From NCBI GenBank assembly GCA_002709505.1, contig PARB01000026.1, forward strand, positions 1-46,418: 46,418 nucleotides of DNA, given 5' to 3'. The DNA is from Paracoccaceae bacterium (lineage in GTDB: Bacteria > Pseudomonadota > Alphaproteobacteria > Rhizobiales > Stappiaceae). Under the pieces are notes generated by a model. The model ran no database searches and was not told where the DNA came from. It saw only the letters and a program-made list of their open reading frames with translations. Positions 36,389 through 45,049 of the stretch are shown one piece after another. Positions within the stretch are counted from its first letter, which is position 1; every line of letters starts with the position of its first letter. The position numbers and the translations under genes are program-made.

Positions 36389-37089
36389 CGGCGAAGCTTA
36401 CCCTGATCAGCCACCACCTCTGCCCGTATGTTCAGCGTGCGGTCATTGCCCTGACCGAAAAGAAGGTGAAGCACGAACGCGTTTATGTCGATCTCTCCAA
36501 CAAGCCTGGCTGGTTCGTCGCCCTGTCGCCGCTCGGCAAGACACCTGTGCTCAAAGTCGGCGAGACGGCGGTCTTCGAATCCGCCGTCATCCTAGAGTAT
36601 CTTGAGGAGACACAGCGCAAGCCGCTGCACCCGCGCGATCCGCTCGCCAGGGCCGAGCACCGCTCCTGGATCGAATTCGGCTCGGCTGTCCTGGGTGACA
36701 TCGCCGGCTTCTACAACGCCAAGGACGAGCCGTCCTTTGTTGCGAAGACGGAAGCAATGGCGGCGAAGTTCGCCCGTCTGGAAGACCGCCTCGCCGGCCA
36801 ATCATGGTTCGGCGGCAAGTCCTTCAGCCTCGTCGATGCCGTGTTCGGGCCGGTCTTTCGCTACTTCGACACTTTCGACAGGATCGGCGATTTCGGCGTG
36901 CTGGCGGGCAAACCCAAACTGGCTGCTTGGCGTGCATTTCTTGCAGAGAGACCGTCGATCCGGTCGGCAGTGCCCGATGACTATGATGCGCGCCTCTGGA
37001 CTTTCCTGAAGGCGCGAAACTCCCACCTCACGGGTCTGATGAGCGTCGAAGCAGGTGAGGTACTTCCTGGGAGTGCTGCTCGATTGTAG
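36385..37089 (+). CDS. Glutathione S-transferase family protein
   Basis: The 234-residue protein has an N-terminal thioredoxin-fold domain with the CPYVQR motif (Cys near residue 13), as in omega/GstO-type transferases and dehydroascorbate reductases, followed by GKTPVL (cis-proline), the ESAVILEYLEE glutathione-binding segment, and a helical C-terminal domain with SLVDAVFGPVFRYF. A catalytic cysteine rather than serine or tyrosine favours thiol transfer or reduction. It is coupled to doxX and ends 4 bp before the lysR start. The MarR-DoxX-GST set suggests a response to electrophilic or quinone-like stress (inference). Confidence 0.92.
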   Translation: MTAKLTLISHHLCPYVQRAVIALTEKKVKHERVYVDLSNKPGWFVALSPLGKTPVLKVGETAVFESAVILEYLEETQRKPLHPRDPLARAEHRSWIEFGSAVLGDIAGFYNAKDEPSFVAKTEAMAAKFARLEDRLAGQSWFGGKSFSLVDAVFGPVFRYFDTFDRIGDFGVLAGKPKLAAWRAFLAERPSIRSAVPDDYDARLWTFLKARNSHLTGLMSVEAGEVLPGSAARL

Positions 37090-37093
37090 CGGT

Positions 37094-38023
37094 ATGACTC
37101 GGGCTCTCAGACATTTCCGGCGCGTCGAGCTATATGATTTCGAAGTGTTTCTCTCGGTTGCTGAGGCTGGCAGTTTCCGAAAGGCCGCGATATTACTTGG
37201 CGTCGCTCAATCGGCGGTGACGCGCCGTATTCAAAAACTGGAGAACATGCTTGGCGTTTCTCTGTTCGAACGCTGGCAGGGCGGTGCTCGGCTTACCCGT
37301 GCCGGCACGCGCTTCGCCGACGACACCAGAGAGATCACTAGTCGTTTCGATGCCGCCATATTCACCGCACAGGCTGCAGGAGTCGCCGACAACGGCGAAT
37401 TGCGCGTGGGCGTTATAGCGTCTCTCTCTCATGGTTCTGTGAGAAACCTCATCGAATCATTCCTGCACACTCATGCGCAAATTGACGTCAGTTTCATTGA
37501 GTCTCACAGGAACAGGCTTCTATCACAGCTCAGTCACCGGGCCATTGATGTAGTGATTGCGGCTGGCGAACCGCCCGCCGAACTTGGGGACAGCCTCTTG
37601 CTCGACCGCGAAAACATCTTTCTCGCGGTTGCCACCGACAGTCCTTATGCCAAAAGAGATCGCCTCGCTTGGGCCGATGTCGGCGACGCCGCCTTCATCG
37701 TCAGTACGCACGAACCAGGTCCTGAGATTCATGACTATATTGTGCGTCACCTCAGCGATCTCGGGCGCTCGGCGACAGTTCGGCGGCATCAACTCGGCCG
37801 GGAAGGGATCATGAACCTGGTCGGGCTTGGAGTCGGCATCAGTTTGGTCGCCGATCACTGGCGCGGCGTCCACTACCCGAACGTTGCCTTCGTTCCAATC
37901 GGCGAAGTGGACGAGACCGTTCCCTTCTCCATTACCTGGCGTCCCGAGAACGACAATCCCGCGCTCAGGCGGTTTCTGAGCCTGGCGCGGATCGAGGCGA
38001 AGCGGAACGGCGCTCTTTCCTGA
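37094..38023 (+). CDS. LysR-family transcriptional regulator (module A)
   Basis: The 309-residue protein has an N-terminal winged HTH (FEVFLSVAEAGSFRKAAILLGVAQSAVTRRIQKLE) and a C-terminal substrate-binding domain ending WRPENDNPALRRFLSLAR. The start at 37094 is used since earlier codons overlap gst. Its 3' end overlaps the convergent DUF2274 gene by 59 bp. A paralogue with the same convergent overlap to another DUF2274 gene is found at 41490-43621, so this LysR travels with the trb tail module. Ligand and targets are unknown; regulation of conjugation or of cargo is a guess. Confidence 0.9.
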   Translation: MTRALRHFRRVELYDFEVFLSVAEAGSFRKAAILLGVAQSAVTRRIQKLENMLGVSLFERWQGGARLTRAGTRFADDTREITSRFDAAIFTAQAAGVADNGELRVGVIASLSHGSVRNLIESFLHTHAQIDVSFIESHRNRLLSQLSHRAIDVVIAAGEPPAELGDSLLLDRENIFLAVATDSPYAKRDRLAWADVGDAAFIVSTHEPGPEIHDYIVRHLSDLGRSATVRRHQLGREGIMNLVGLGVGISLVADHWRGVHYPNVAFVPIGEVDETVPFSITWRPENDNPALRRFLSLARIEAKRNGALS

Positions 38024-38222
38024 GCTTTGCGAACGCGCGATCCGTCGCCATGAATCGCGCCAGCATTGGAGCGATGAGCTTTGCTGGTTCATGGCTCTGC
38101 TCTGTCTCGCGTGCCAGCACCTCGGCATAGGCGGCAAGGTCGCGGTGAACATCGGCGGGCAGTTCAACCGTCAGCTTGACCGGCTTGTCATCGGGAATCG
38201 CGCCGAGCTTCAACTTCGTCAT
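37965..38222 (-). CDS. DUF2274 protein, conjugation-cluster associated (module A)
   Basis: An 85-residue protein starting MTKLKLGAIPDDKPVKL, with VELPADVHRDLAAYAEVLARE in the middle, a pattern resembling ribbon-helix-helix or CopG-like proteins, and a basic C-terminal tail. DUF2274 genes commonly follow trbI in alphaproteobacterial conjugative elements. The start overlaps the trbI stop (ATGA) and the end overlaps lysR in the opposite direction. About two thirds of residues match the second copy at 43601. Confidence 0.86.
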   Translation of the reverse strand: MTKLKLGAIPDDKPVKLTVELPADVHRDLAAYAEVLARETEQSHEPAKLIAPMLARFMATDRAFAKLRKERRSASPRSAPGSETA

Positions 38223-39424
38223 CGCTCTTGTCCTTGCGGATCGAGGATCAGGTCGCGCGTCACCATTACGCGTACCGGGAACCCGGGACGGATCGCGAGC
38301 GTCGGCGGGATCTGGAGCTGGCAGCGGACGATCTCCTCGCCGGCGCGGCCGATCGTGTACTGCGTGCCCTCGCGGATGGCGCGGGCAATATCACCTTCAT
38401 CGTTTTGTCCAGTCTCGAGGCCGATATTGAGGATCGTCGCGAGCCCGGCGGCGAGAAAGAGCCTATCCCAATGATTATCGACGCGGTCTTCGAGCCCGGC
38501 GTATCCCGCTTCATCGGTGCCCGGCTGACGTTCGAGTACGATGGAACGGCCGTCCGGCAAGATGAGCCGCGTCCAGGCGAGCAGCAGCCGGGACTGGCCG
38601 AAGGCGACGCGGCTGTCATACTCGCCGAGGAGGCGCGAGCCCTGCGGGATCAGCAGGAAGCGCCCGGTCGGGCTGTCATAGACGTTGGCGGTGACCTGGG
38701 CCGTTATCTGGCCCGGCAGGTCCGACCGCAGGCCCGTGACGAGCGCGGCCTCGATCACCGAGCCTGCCTGCAGGATGTAGGGGCTTGGCGGAGACTCGAG
38801 TCGGTCGGCGGCGGCGGTGCGCCTGTCGACGTCGCGGCTGAGGAAGTCATCTCGGCGTTCGACAGCGTCGCGCGGCGCCGACTGTGCCGTGGCCGGGAAC
38901 AATGCGCCGAAGTCCGCAGCCTGGGGTGTGGCCGCGCCCCTTGGAGGCGCCGCGGAGTTCACGGCCGTGTTCGCCTCGGCGAAGAGCCGGCTGAGCCGTG
39001 CGGCTTCGAGCTCCTGCAGTCAGCGCTGCTCTTCGGGATCGACTGCGGGAACAGCTGGTCCCGTGACGGGCGGTACGGGCACTGGCTCGCCGCGCCGCTG
39101 CGCCGAGAGCACGGGGCGTCCCAATTCGCCCGGCAACGGCGGGCCGAGACGTGGGACTTCGCCATAGTCGCGCGGGAGCTGGGTCAGCCCTTCCGCCTGC
39201 TGGACACGCTCGGTCGAGAACAGCTCGGCCGGGCCGTCGATCGAGCCCCCGTGCTGAAGTGCGACGATCAGGATCGCGGCGAGTCCGAGACCGCCCGCGC
39301 CAGCGAGCACCGCCTTCGCCTTTCGTGAGAGACGCATGACGCGGGGCGGATCGGGGCGTAGCCGCAGCTCGGCGGCGATGTCCTTTTCAGAGCGCGGCGC
39401 ATCGCGGCCTGGGTTGCGCGCCAC
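38219..39424 (-). pseudogene. trbI: trbI remnant with internal nonsense codon (module A)
   Basis: The frame reads as a complete TrbI/VirB10-like protein of about 401 codons: cytoplasmic N terminus DPPRVMRLSRKAK, one membrane helix, PLPGELGRPVLSAQRRGEP, then ILQAGSVIEAALVTGLRSDLPG, RFLLIPQGSRLLGEYDSRV and VMVTRDLILDPQ. It is broken by an in-frame TGA at 39022-39020 (codon 135), where the second copy reads CGG for Arg in DEQRRLQELEAA. Reinitiation at 38962 would give a protein without the membrane anchor. It starts at GTG 39424 after GAGGAG; no trbG is found upstream, so the conjugation cluster is cut off here. Confidence 0.85.
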
Positions 39425-39555
39425 CTCCTCGTATCGCGCTCACACTGTACCGCTGCCTCGTGGGATCGTTTACACGAGCCCGCATAGAGGCAAAGATTGT
39501 CTTCTAAATGTCTCAATCAGACATACGGGTATGCAGGCTTGGACGTTCGCTGAGC

Positions 39556-40521
39556 TTATTGTGATTTCAGCGCGCGCCTGGTTTTTCCATTGGACAGTCG
39601 AATTGTTGACGCCCCAAGCGCCGTATCGACGCGCCCGTTCGCCAACGCGTCCGAGAGCAAATCATAAACCAGGCGAATACGCCGGCTAGTGTGGAGTTCG
39701 CGATGCGTGATCAGCCAGACAGGCACTTTTCCACAATCAAGCTCAGGCAGCACTCGCTCGACGTTCGGCGAAAGCGCGGCGATGTCGCGCGCCATTAGTC
39801 CGACGCCAAACCCCTGCTTGATGAGTTCCAGCATCATTGCACTGGAATTGACCACGACCTTGAAGTCCGCCGGTTTCAGCGAAAGGCCGAGCCTGACCAT
39901 GCCTTGAACGTAATGCTCGGCGGCTTCCAGCCCAATGAAGTCAGCCTTCTCCAACTCTTCAATACTTGAGGGACGTCCGAAGCGATCGAGATAGTCCGAT
40001 GAGGCGTGTAGCCCGCCCTCGATTTCTCTGACGCGTTTGGCGATCAGGTCCGGCTCGGTCGGTTGGACGTGCCGGATCGCAATGTCGGCTTCGCGGCGCG
40101 TCAGGCTGCGGACTTCATTGGAGGCGACAATCTCCACTTTTATCATGGGCGCCTGTTCGCGCAGGGATCCCAAGATCCCGGGTAACACATAGATGGACAG
40201 CAATTCGCTGGCCGTGATCCGCACAACACCGTCAATCTGTTGAGATTGCCCGGACGCCGCCAGCGAGACTCGATTGGCGGCATCGCCCATGGCCCGTACA
40301 TGATCCAGCAGCTCCAAACCTGCTTTGGTGAGTGTGGTGGCGCGGCGACCGCGTTCGAACAGGGTTACCCCTAGTTCCTCCTCAAGGGTCGTCACCTGCC
40401 TGCTGACGGTCGGTTGCGCCATGCCCAAAGCCCGTGCCGCAGCAGATAGCGATCCCTCCTCCGCGGTGACGAGGAAGGTACGGACCTGATTCCAGTCGAA
40501 GGCGATAGATTTCCAGTTCAT
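39556..40521 (-). CDS. LysR-family transcriptional regulator
   Basis: The 321-residue protein starts MNWKSIAFDWNQVRTFLVTAEEGSLSAAARALGMAQPTVSRQVTTLEEELG, with the LysR HTH in residues about 12-40, and a periplasmic-binding-like effector domain (VRITASELLSIYVLPGIL, ADIAIRHVQPTEPDLIAKRV). It resembles the branch of LysR proteins acting on adjacent small-membrane-protein or oxidoreductase genes. The start at 40521 is set by the conserved W-N-Q-V-R-T-F opening. It is divergent from the DUF4386 gene, with a palindromic AATCGATATTCGATT in between. The C-terminal tail past about residue 295 looks unusual. Confidence 0.88.
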   Translation of the reverse strand: MNWKSIAFDWNQVRTFLVTAEEGSLSAAARALGMAQPTVSRQVTTLEEELGVTLFERGRRATTLTKAGLELLDHVRAMGDAANRVSLAASGQSQQIDGVVRITASELLSIYVLPGILGSLREQAPMIKVEIVASNEVRSLTRREADIAIRHVQPTEPDLIAKRVREIEGGLHASSDYLDRFGRPSSIEELEKADFIGLEAAEHYVQGMVRLGLSLKPADFKVVVNSSAMMLELIKQGFGVGLMARDIAALSPNVERVLPELDCGKVPVWLITHRELHTSRRIRLVYDLLSDALANGRVDTALGASTIRLSNGKTRRALKSQ

Positions 40522-40555
40522 CCATTTTTGTATATCAAACCCAGAAATTCGGGCA

Positions 40556-40570
40556 ATCGATATTCGATTT
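40556..40570. promoter_or_regulatory. Palindromic operator candidate between lysR and DUF4386 gene
   Basis: AATCGA-TAT-TCGATT is a perfect 6-bp inverted repeat in the 148-bp divergent intergenic region, a typical position for a LysR-protein binding site. The region is visibly more A+T-rich than the core genes. Confidence 0.5.
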
Positions 40571-40669
40571 GAGGATGGATACGGTCTACTCGTAGAAGGC
40601 TTCGAATTATTGATGCCGCCCAAAACACGGCGAGCGGCGCCGATGCCGAATACGGGAGAAGTGATAAAT

Positions 40670-41392
40670 ATGAATGCCAATCAGCCTCAAGGGGCCGCGC
40701 CTTCTTTGCGAGGCGCTGCCTTTATTGCGGGCATCGCCTATCTGATCGCCATTTTTGCCACGCCATATGCTTGGATCAATCCGCTGATCGATGTCGGTGA
40801 TTCCGCCGCCACCTTTAGCAATCTGGTTGCGGAAGAATTCCTTTTCCGGTTGGCTATCGCGTGTTGGCTTCTCGTGATCGTCGCCGATACGGTCGTTGCC
40901 TGGGCGCTGTTTCATTTTTTTGCATATACGAACAAAGGATTATCCCTTCTGGCGCTGTGCCTGCGATTGATCTTTGCGCCTATTATGGCGCTGGCCGTTT
41001 TCCAGTGGCTTGGGGCGCTACAGTTCATTGCCACCGGGAACGGTCTTACTGGAGAAGCACTGCAATCTGCGCAAGACCAATCCATGCGCTACCTTGTCGG
41101 CTACGAATACGCCGTAAACATCGCCTTCATGCTCTTTGGTTTGCACGTGGGCGTTATTGGCTATTTGGCGCTCAGGTCGAAACATGTGCCTTGGATACTT
41201 GGCGTATTTTTAATGATCGCCTGCGTCGGATACCAGATCGATGCCTACGCCAGCATCATGTCTGAAAGCTATGCGGCTGACCCGAAATGGTTCCTGGTGA
41301 CAATTGCCGTGCCCGCCTTTTTCTCCGAGTTCGGACTTACACTTTGGCTTCTTTTCAAAGGCGCTTGGTTGAAGGAGGAAGGTAGGGCTTGA
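40670..41392 (+). CDS. DUF4386 membrane protein
   Basis: A 240-residue membrane protein with six or so hydrophobic helices and the DUF4386 pattern (RGAAFIAGIAYLIAIFATP, EEFLFRLAIACWLLVIVADTVVAWALF, GLHVGVIGYLALRSKHVPWILG, ending LTLWLLFKGAWLKE). Function of the family is unknown. The start at 40670 follows GGGAGAAG. It is divergent from the LysR gene at 39556, which probably controls it, and is followed by the broken lysR of module B. Codon and base use (more A/T at third positions) differ from the core genes, in keeping with transfer. Confidence 0.88.
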   Translation: MNANQPQGAAPSLRGAAFIAGIAYLIAIFATPYAWINPLIDVGDSAATFSNLVAEEFLFRLAIACWLLVIVADTVVAWALFHFFAYTNKGLSLLALCLRLIFAPIMALAVFQWLGALQFIATGNGLTGEALQSAQDQSMRYLVGYEYAVNIAFMLFGLHVGVIGYLALRSKHVPWILGVFLMIACVGYQIDAYASIMSESYAADPKWFLVTIAVPAFFSEFGLTLWLLFKGAWLKEEGRA

Positions 41393-42106
41393 ACGAATAT
41401 TTCATCAGCTCGCGCAAGCGTCCCAATACTCTTCCGATGTACAGGCATTGCACTGACGTATCCAACTTTTGCCTAGGGCGACCAAGGCGATGATTGCCGT
41501 CGGACATTTGCGCTTTCTTATCGCCGCAGCACAGAATGGGAGTTTCCGGCGCGCAGGTGAGGCTCTGGGTGTTCGGCAATCGAGTGTCAGCCGCGGTGTT
41601 CGCTGTTTGGAAGATCGTCTTGGAGTTTCGTTGTTCGAACGCAGTCATGCAGGCGTGTCTCTCACAATAGCGGGGCAGCGCTATCTTTCCGAAGCTCTAG
41701 CAGCGATAGAACAGTTGCAGATTGCGGAGACCACGGCCTTGGCGGAAGGTCGCGCAGAATTAGGTATAGTCCGCATTGGCAGCTTGACGACGATAGTGAA
41801 CCGAACTCTGCGGAATCTGATTGCTCGATTTGCAGATGAGAGTCCGGACGTAACGATTGATATTCGCTATGCTAGTCGAAACGATCATATTTCCGCTGTC
41901 CGGAAACGGCAATTCGATCTCGCAATTTTGATTGGCGCTGGAAATGTGCTTCAATGCGAGGCTGAAAATTTTGGCGAGAGCGAATTTATGCTGCGCTGCC
42001 GACTGATCATGCGCTTGCAAGCCGTCTGAATCTCGACTGGCCATAACGTGACCCCCGCGAACTCGTCCAAAAGGTTCTAGAGTCCGGCCCTATTGGGAGC
42101 CGGAAG

Positions 42107-42373
42107 ATGAAGCGGAAACGGTTCAGCGAAGAGCAGATCATAGCGATCCTGCGGGAGCACGAGGCGGGCGTGGCGACAGCGGACCTGTGCCGCAAGCACG
42201 GGATGTCGAGCGCTAGTTTCTACGCCTGGAAGGCCAAGTACGGCGGCATGGACGTCGCTGACGCCCAAAAGCTGAAGGGGCTTGAGGCGGAAAACGCCAA
42301 GCTGAAGAGGCTTTTGGCGGACGCCATGCTCGACAATGCGGCGCTGAAAGACCTGCTTGGAAAAAAATGGTGA
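42107..42373 (+). CDS. IS3-family transposase OrfA
   Basis: The 88-residue protein has the helix-turn-helix [42 protein letters not shown] followed by a leucine-zipper-like coiled coil ([30 protein letters not shown]) and ends GKKW, typical of IS407-type OrfA. It binds the IS ends. The end of the frame contains A7 (42361-42367), where -1 slippage would fuse it to OrfB. Confidence 0.94.
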   Translation: MKRKRFSEEQIIAILREHEAGVATADLCRKHGMSSASFYAWKAKYGGMDVADAQKLKGLEAENAKLKRLLADAMLDNAALKDLLGKKW

Positions 42374-43257
42374 CGCCCGCGCATCGGCGAGAGGCCGTCG
42401 CTCATCTCGAAACGGCGCACGGGATGAGCGAGCGGCGGGCGTGCCGGATCGCCGGCGTTGATCGGGCCAGCGTGCGCTACCAACGCACCAGGCCCGACGA
42501 CGCTGAGCTGCGCGCTCGCATCAAGGCGCTGGCGCACGAGCGCCGACGTTTCGGCTATCGCCGACTTTACGTCTTGCTGCGCCGAGAGGGTCGGCTCGTG
42601 AACAAGAAGCGCGTTCAGCGCATCTATCAGGAGGAGCGGCTGATGGTGCGTCGGCGCGGCGGGCGCAAGCGCGCCCTAGGCCTGCGGGCGCCCATGGCGG
42701 CCCCGGATCGGCCCAACGCCTGTTGGTCGCTCGACTTTGTCCACGACCAGATGACGGATGGACGACGCTTCCGCGTGCTCGCGATCGTCGACAATTGCAC
42801 GCGCGAATGTCTGGCGCTGATCGCCGACACGTCGATCTCAGGCGTGCGGGTCGCGCGCGAACTGGACCGCATCATCGCTTGGCGCGGTCGGCCGACGGCC
42901 GTCACCTCCGACAACGGAACGGAGCTGACCTCGAATGCGATCTTGAAGTGGGCCGACGAGCGCGGCGTCGGTTGGCAATACATCCAGCCCGGCAAGCCAC
43001 AGCAGAACGCCTACAGCGAGAGCTTCAACGGACGCCTGCGCGATGAGCTTCTCAATGAGACGCTCTTCCGCTCGCTGCCGCACGCGCGCCTCGCCTTGGC
43101 GGCCTGGCGCGACGACTACAACCACCACCGTCCGCACGGGAAGCTCGATTGGCTGACGCCAGCCGCCTACGCCGCCCGATGGGCAAAGAACGAAGAGCTT
43201 GAAGGACGCCCATTGGGGGCGTTTGATGATGACCGGACTCCAGTCCCGGCTGAATGA
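42367..43257 (+). CDS. IS3-family transposase OrfB (integrase-like catalytic part)
   Basis: The 296-residue frame has an HTH_21 segment ([17 protein letters not shown]) and the rve catalytic core with the DDE triad: LDFVHD, TSDNGTE and the final glutamate in [11 protein letters not shown], followed by [18 protein letters not shown]. It is normally made as an OrfAB fusion through -1 frameshifting at A7; the ATG at 42367 would allow a separate OrfB. The frame is intact, so the element may be active. Confidence 0.95.
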   Translation: MVTPAHRREAVAHLETAHGMSERRACRIAGVDRASVRYQRTRPDDAELRARIKALAHERRRFGYRRLYVLLRREGRLVNKKRVQRIYQEERLMVRRRGGRKRALGLRAPMAAPDRPNACWSLDFVHDQMTDGRRFRVLAIVDNCTRECLALIADTSISGVRVARELDRIIAWRGRPTAVTSDNGTELTSNAILKWADERGVGWQYIQPGKPQQNAYSESFNGRLRDELLNETLFRSLPHARLALAAWRDDYNHHRPHGKLDWLTPAAYAARWAKNEELEGRPLGAFDDDRTPVPAE

Positions 43258-43600
43258 GAAACGGGGGTCACGTCAGCCAGATTTGAGTGGCGAACGGTTC
43301 ATCGTCAGCCGATTTTCTCCCGGACCAGACTTATACGAGATTATCGTTCAGCGGGCAGCCAAATACGACATCAGGCCGAGTATTTCCTACAAAGAGGTGG
43401 CGCAGGAAACCCTTCTGGATCTTGTTGGTCTTGGCCAGGGCATCACCATCACATCATCGTCGCGGGCGGCAGTGTCCATTCCTGATCTTGTGTTCCTCCC
43501 GATGAACGATCCGGCGGATATCATGTCCTTCATTGGCATTTGGGCTATGGAGAGCGACAATCCGGCGCTCCGTCGCCTGCTGAGCATGGCAAGAACCATG

Positions 43601-43867
43601 TCAGACATCGGCGCCACCTGACTGCGCTGTGTCGCGTGGCTGTGTCCGTCGGTTACCGTCCCTTCGCGCCTTGGCAAATCCGCGATCTGTCGCCATGAAC
43701 CGCACAAGCATCGGCGCTACCAGTTTCGCAGGCTCATTCTTCTGTCCGGTCTCACGGGCGAGCACATCAGCATAGGCGACAAGATCGCGATGCACATCGG
43801 CGGGAAGTTCAATGCTCAGCTTGACGGGCTTGTCGTCGGGGATGGCGCCGAGTTTCAGTTTAGTCAT
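43601..43867 (-). CDS. DUF2274 protein, conjugation-cluster associated (module B)
   Basis: An 88-residue protein beginning MTKLKLGAIPDDKPVKLSIELPADVHRDLVAYADVLARE, closely related to the copy at 37965 but with many substitutions and a different C-terminal tail. It starts 3 bp after the trbI stop and its 3' end overlaps the convergent lysR by 21 bp. A possible ribbon-helix-helix DNA-binding role is suggested by the beta strand plus helix layout, but is not shown. Confidence 0.87.
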   Translation of the reverse strand: MTKLKLGAIPDDKPVKLSIELPADVHRDLVAYADVLARETGQKNEPAKLVAPMLVRFMATDRGFAKARRDGNRRTQPRDTAQSGGADV

Positions 43868-43870
43868 AGG

Positions 43871-45049
43871 TCAATTCCGATAGGGTTCGAGGATGAGGTC
43901 ACGCGTGACCATGACGCGGACCGGAAAGCCGGGACGAATGGTCAGGGTCGGTGGGATGGAAATCTGACGACGGACGATCTCGTCTCCAGCGCGCCCAATC
44001 GTGTCCTGGGTTCCCTCACGAATGGCGCGAGCAATGTCATCGTCAGCGTCAGCGCCGAGTTCCACACCGATGTTCAGGACAGTGGCGAGGCCGGCCGCCA
44101 TGAATAGCCGGCCCCAGTGGTTGTTCACGCCGTCTTCCAGCCCGGCGTAGCCCGCTTCGTCGGCGCCGGGCTGGCGTTCAAGCACGATGGAACGGCCATT
44201 GGGCAGGATCAGCCGTGTCCATGCCAGGAGCGCGCGGCTCTGCCCGAAGGCGACACGGCTGTCGTACTCTCCGATCAGGCGAGAACCTTGCGGGATCAAG
44301 AGAAAGCGCCCTGTCGGGCTGTCATAGACATTGGACGTCACCTGCGCGGTGATCTGGCCGGGAAGGTCCGAGCGCAGACCCGTGACCAGCGCCGCTGGAA
44401 TGACCGCACCGGCCTGGATCACATAGGGGCTTGGCGGGTCAGTCAACCTGTCGGCGCTTATCGTGCGTCGATCAACAGGCTCGTCGAGGAAGGCTTCCCG
44501 CCTGTCCGTGGCGTCAGGTGCCGCGCTTGCTACGTTCGCGGGAAAGAACGATCCGGAGTCGGACAACCTGGGTGCGACCACAGGCGAAGTTTGCGATTGA
44601 TTCCCAATGGTGGTCTTGGCTTCTGCGAATAGTCGACTAAGCCGGGCCGCCTCCAACTCCTGCAACCGGCGCTGTTCGTCCGGATCGACGGCAGGCGCAG
44701 TGACGACCGCCGGCACGGACTGACCGCGTTGTTGAGCTGACAGGATCGGCCGCCCGAGCTCACCCGGCAGCGGCGGCCCAAGTTGAGGAACGTGTGTATA
44801 GTCAGTCGGAAGGCGCGACAGACCTTCGGCTGCCTGAATGCGCTCGGTCGAATAGAGCTCCGGCGGCCCGTCGGCCGGTTTGCGATCTTGCAGAGCTACA
44901 ATCAGGATGGCGCCGAGCCCGAGGCCTCCGACCGCGCCAAGCACCGTCAGTGTGCGACGCGAGAGACGCATAACCCTTGGCGGATCGGCGCGCAGCCGCA
45001 AAGAGGCGGCGATCTCTTTTTCCTCACGGGGTTCTCTATCCTCGCTCAT
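43871..45049 (-). CDS. trbI: Conjugal transfer protein TrbI (VirB10-like)
   Basis: TrbI spans the inner membrane and periplasm in the type IV secretion channel and forms the outer-membrane pore with TrbG. The 392-residue protein has a cytoplasmic N terminus with PPRVMRLSRRT, one membrane helix (LTVLGAVGGLGLGAILIVAL, about residues 34-54), a Pro-rich periplasmic linker with PPLPGELGRPILSAQQRG, and the VirB10 beta-barrel region (IQAGAVIPAALVTGLRSDLP, RFLLIPQGSRLIGEYDSRVAFG, GFPVRVMVTRDLIL). It overlaps trbG by four bases. It is intact, unlike the copy at 38219. Confidence 0.94.
   Translation of the reverse strand: MSEDREPREEKEIAASLRLRADPPRVMRLSRRTLTVLGAVGGLGLGAILIVALQDRKPADGPPELYSTERIQAAEGLSRLPTDYTHVPQLGPPLPGELGRPILSAQQRGQSVPAVVTAPAVDPDEQRRLQELEAARLSRLFAEAKTTIGNQSQTSPVVAPRLSDSGSFFPANVASAAPDATDRREAFLDEPVDRRTISADRLTDPPSPYVIQAGAVIPAALVTGLRSDLPGQITAQVTSNVYDSPTGRFLLIPQGSRLIGEYDSRVAFGQSRALLAWTRLILPNGRSIVLERQPGADEAGYAGLEDGVNNHWGRLFMAAGLATVLNIGVELGADADDDIARAIREGTQDTIGRAGDEIVRRQISIPPTLTIRPGFPVRVMVTRDLILEPYRN

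Larger units (their letters stand above)
42044..43275 (+). mobile_element. IS3-family insertion sequence (IS407-like), 1232 bp
   Basis: Ends are TAACGTGACCCCCG (left) and the complement of TGACGTGACCCCCG (right), with a shared subterminal GAGTCCGG. The 4-bp target duplication GCCA lies at 42040-42043 and 43276-43279; removing it restores the reading frame of the interrupted lysR exactly. It carries overlapping orfA and orfB with a slippery A7 run. Four-base duplications and the [11 protein letters not shown]-type OrfA fit the IS407 subgroup. Confidence 0.95.
41490..43621 (+). pseudogene. LysR-family regulator of module B, broken by a frameshift and an IS insertion
   Basis: The 5' part starts at ATG 41490 (VGHLRFLIAAAQNGSFRRAGEALG..., LysR HTH). 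Reading continues correctly to about 41985, then one base is missing: the proper sequence LPTDHALASRLNLDW resumes in another frame at 41996. The IS inserts after 42043. Removing the IS and one copy of the 4-bp duplication joins LDW directly to PDLSGERFIVSRFSP (from 43277), and the frame then runs to the TGA at 43621. The restored product would be about 298 residues. Its 3' end overlaps DUF2274 by 21 bp, just as in module A. Confidence 0.9.
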
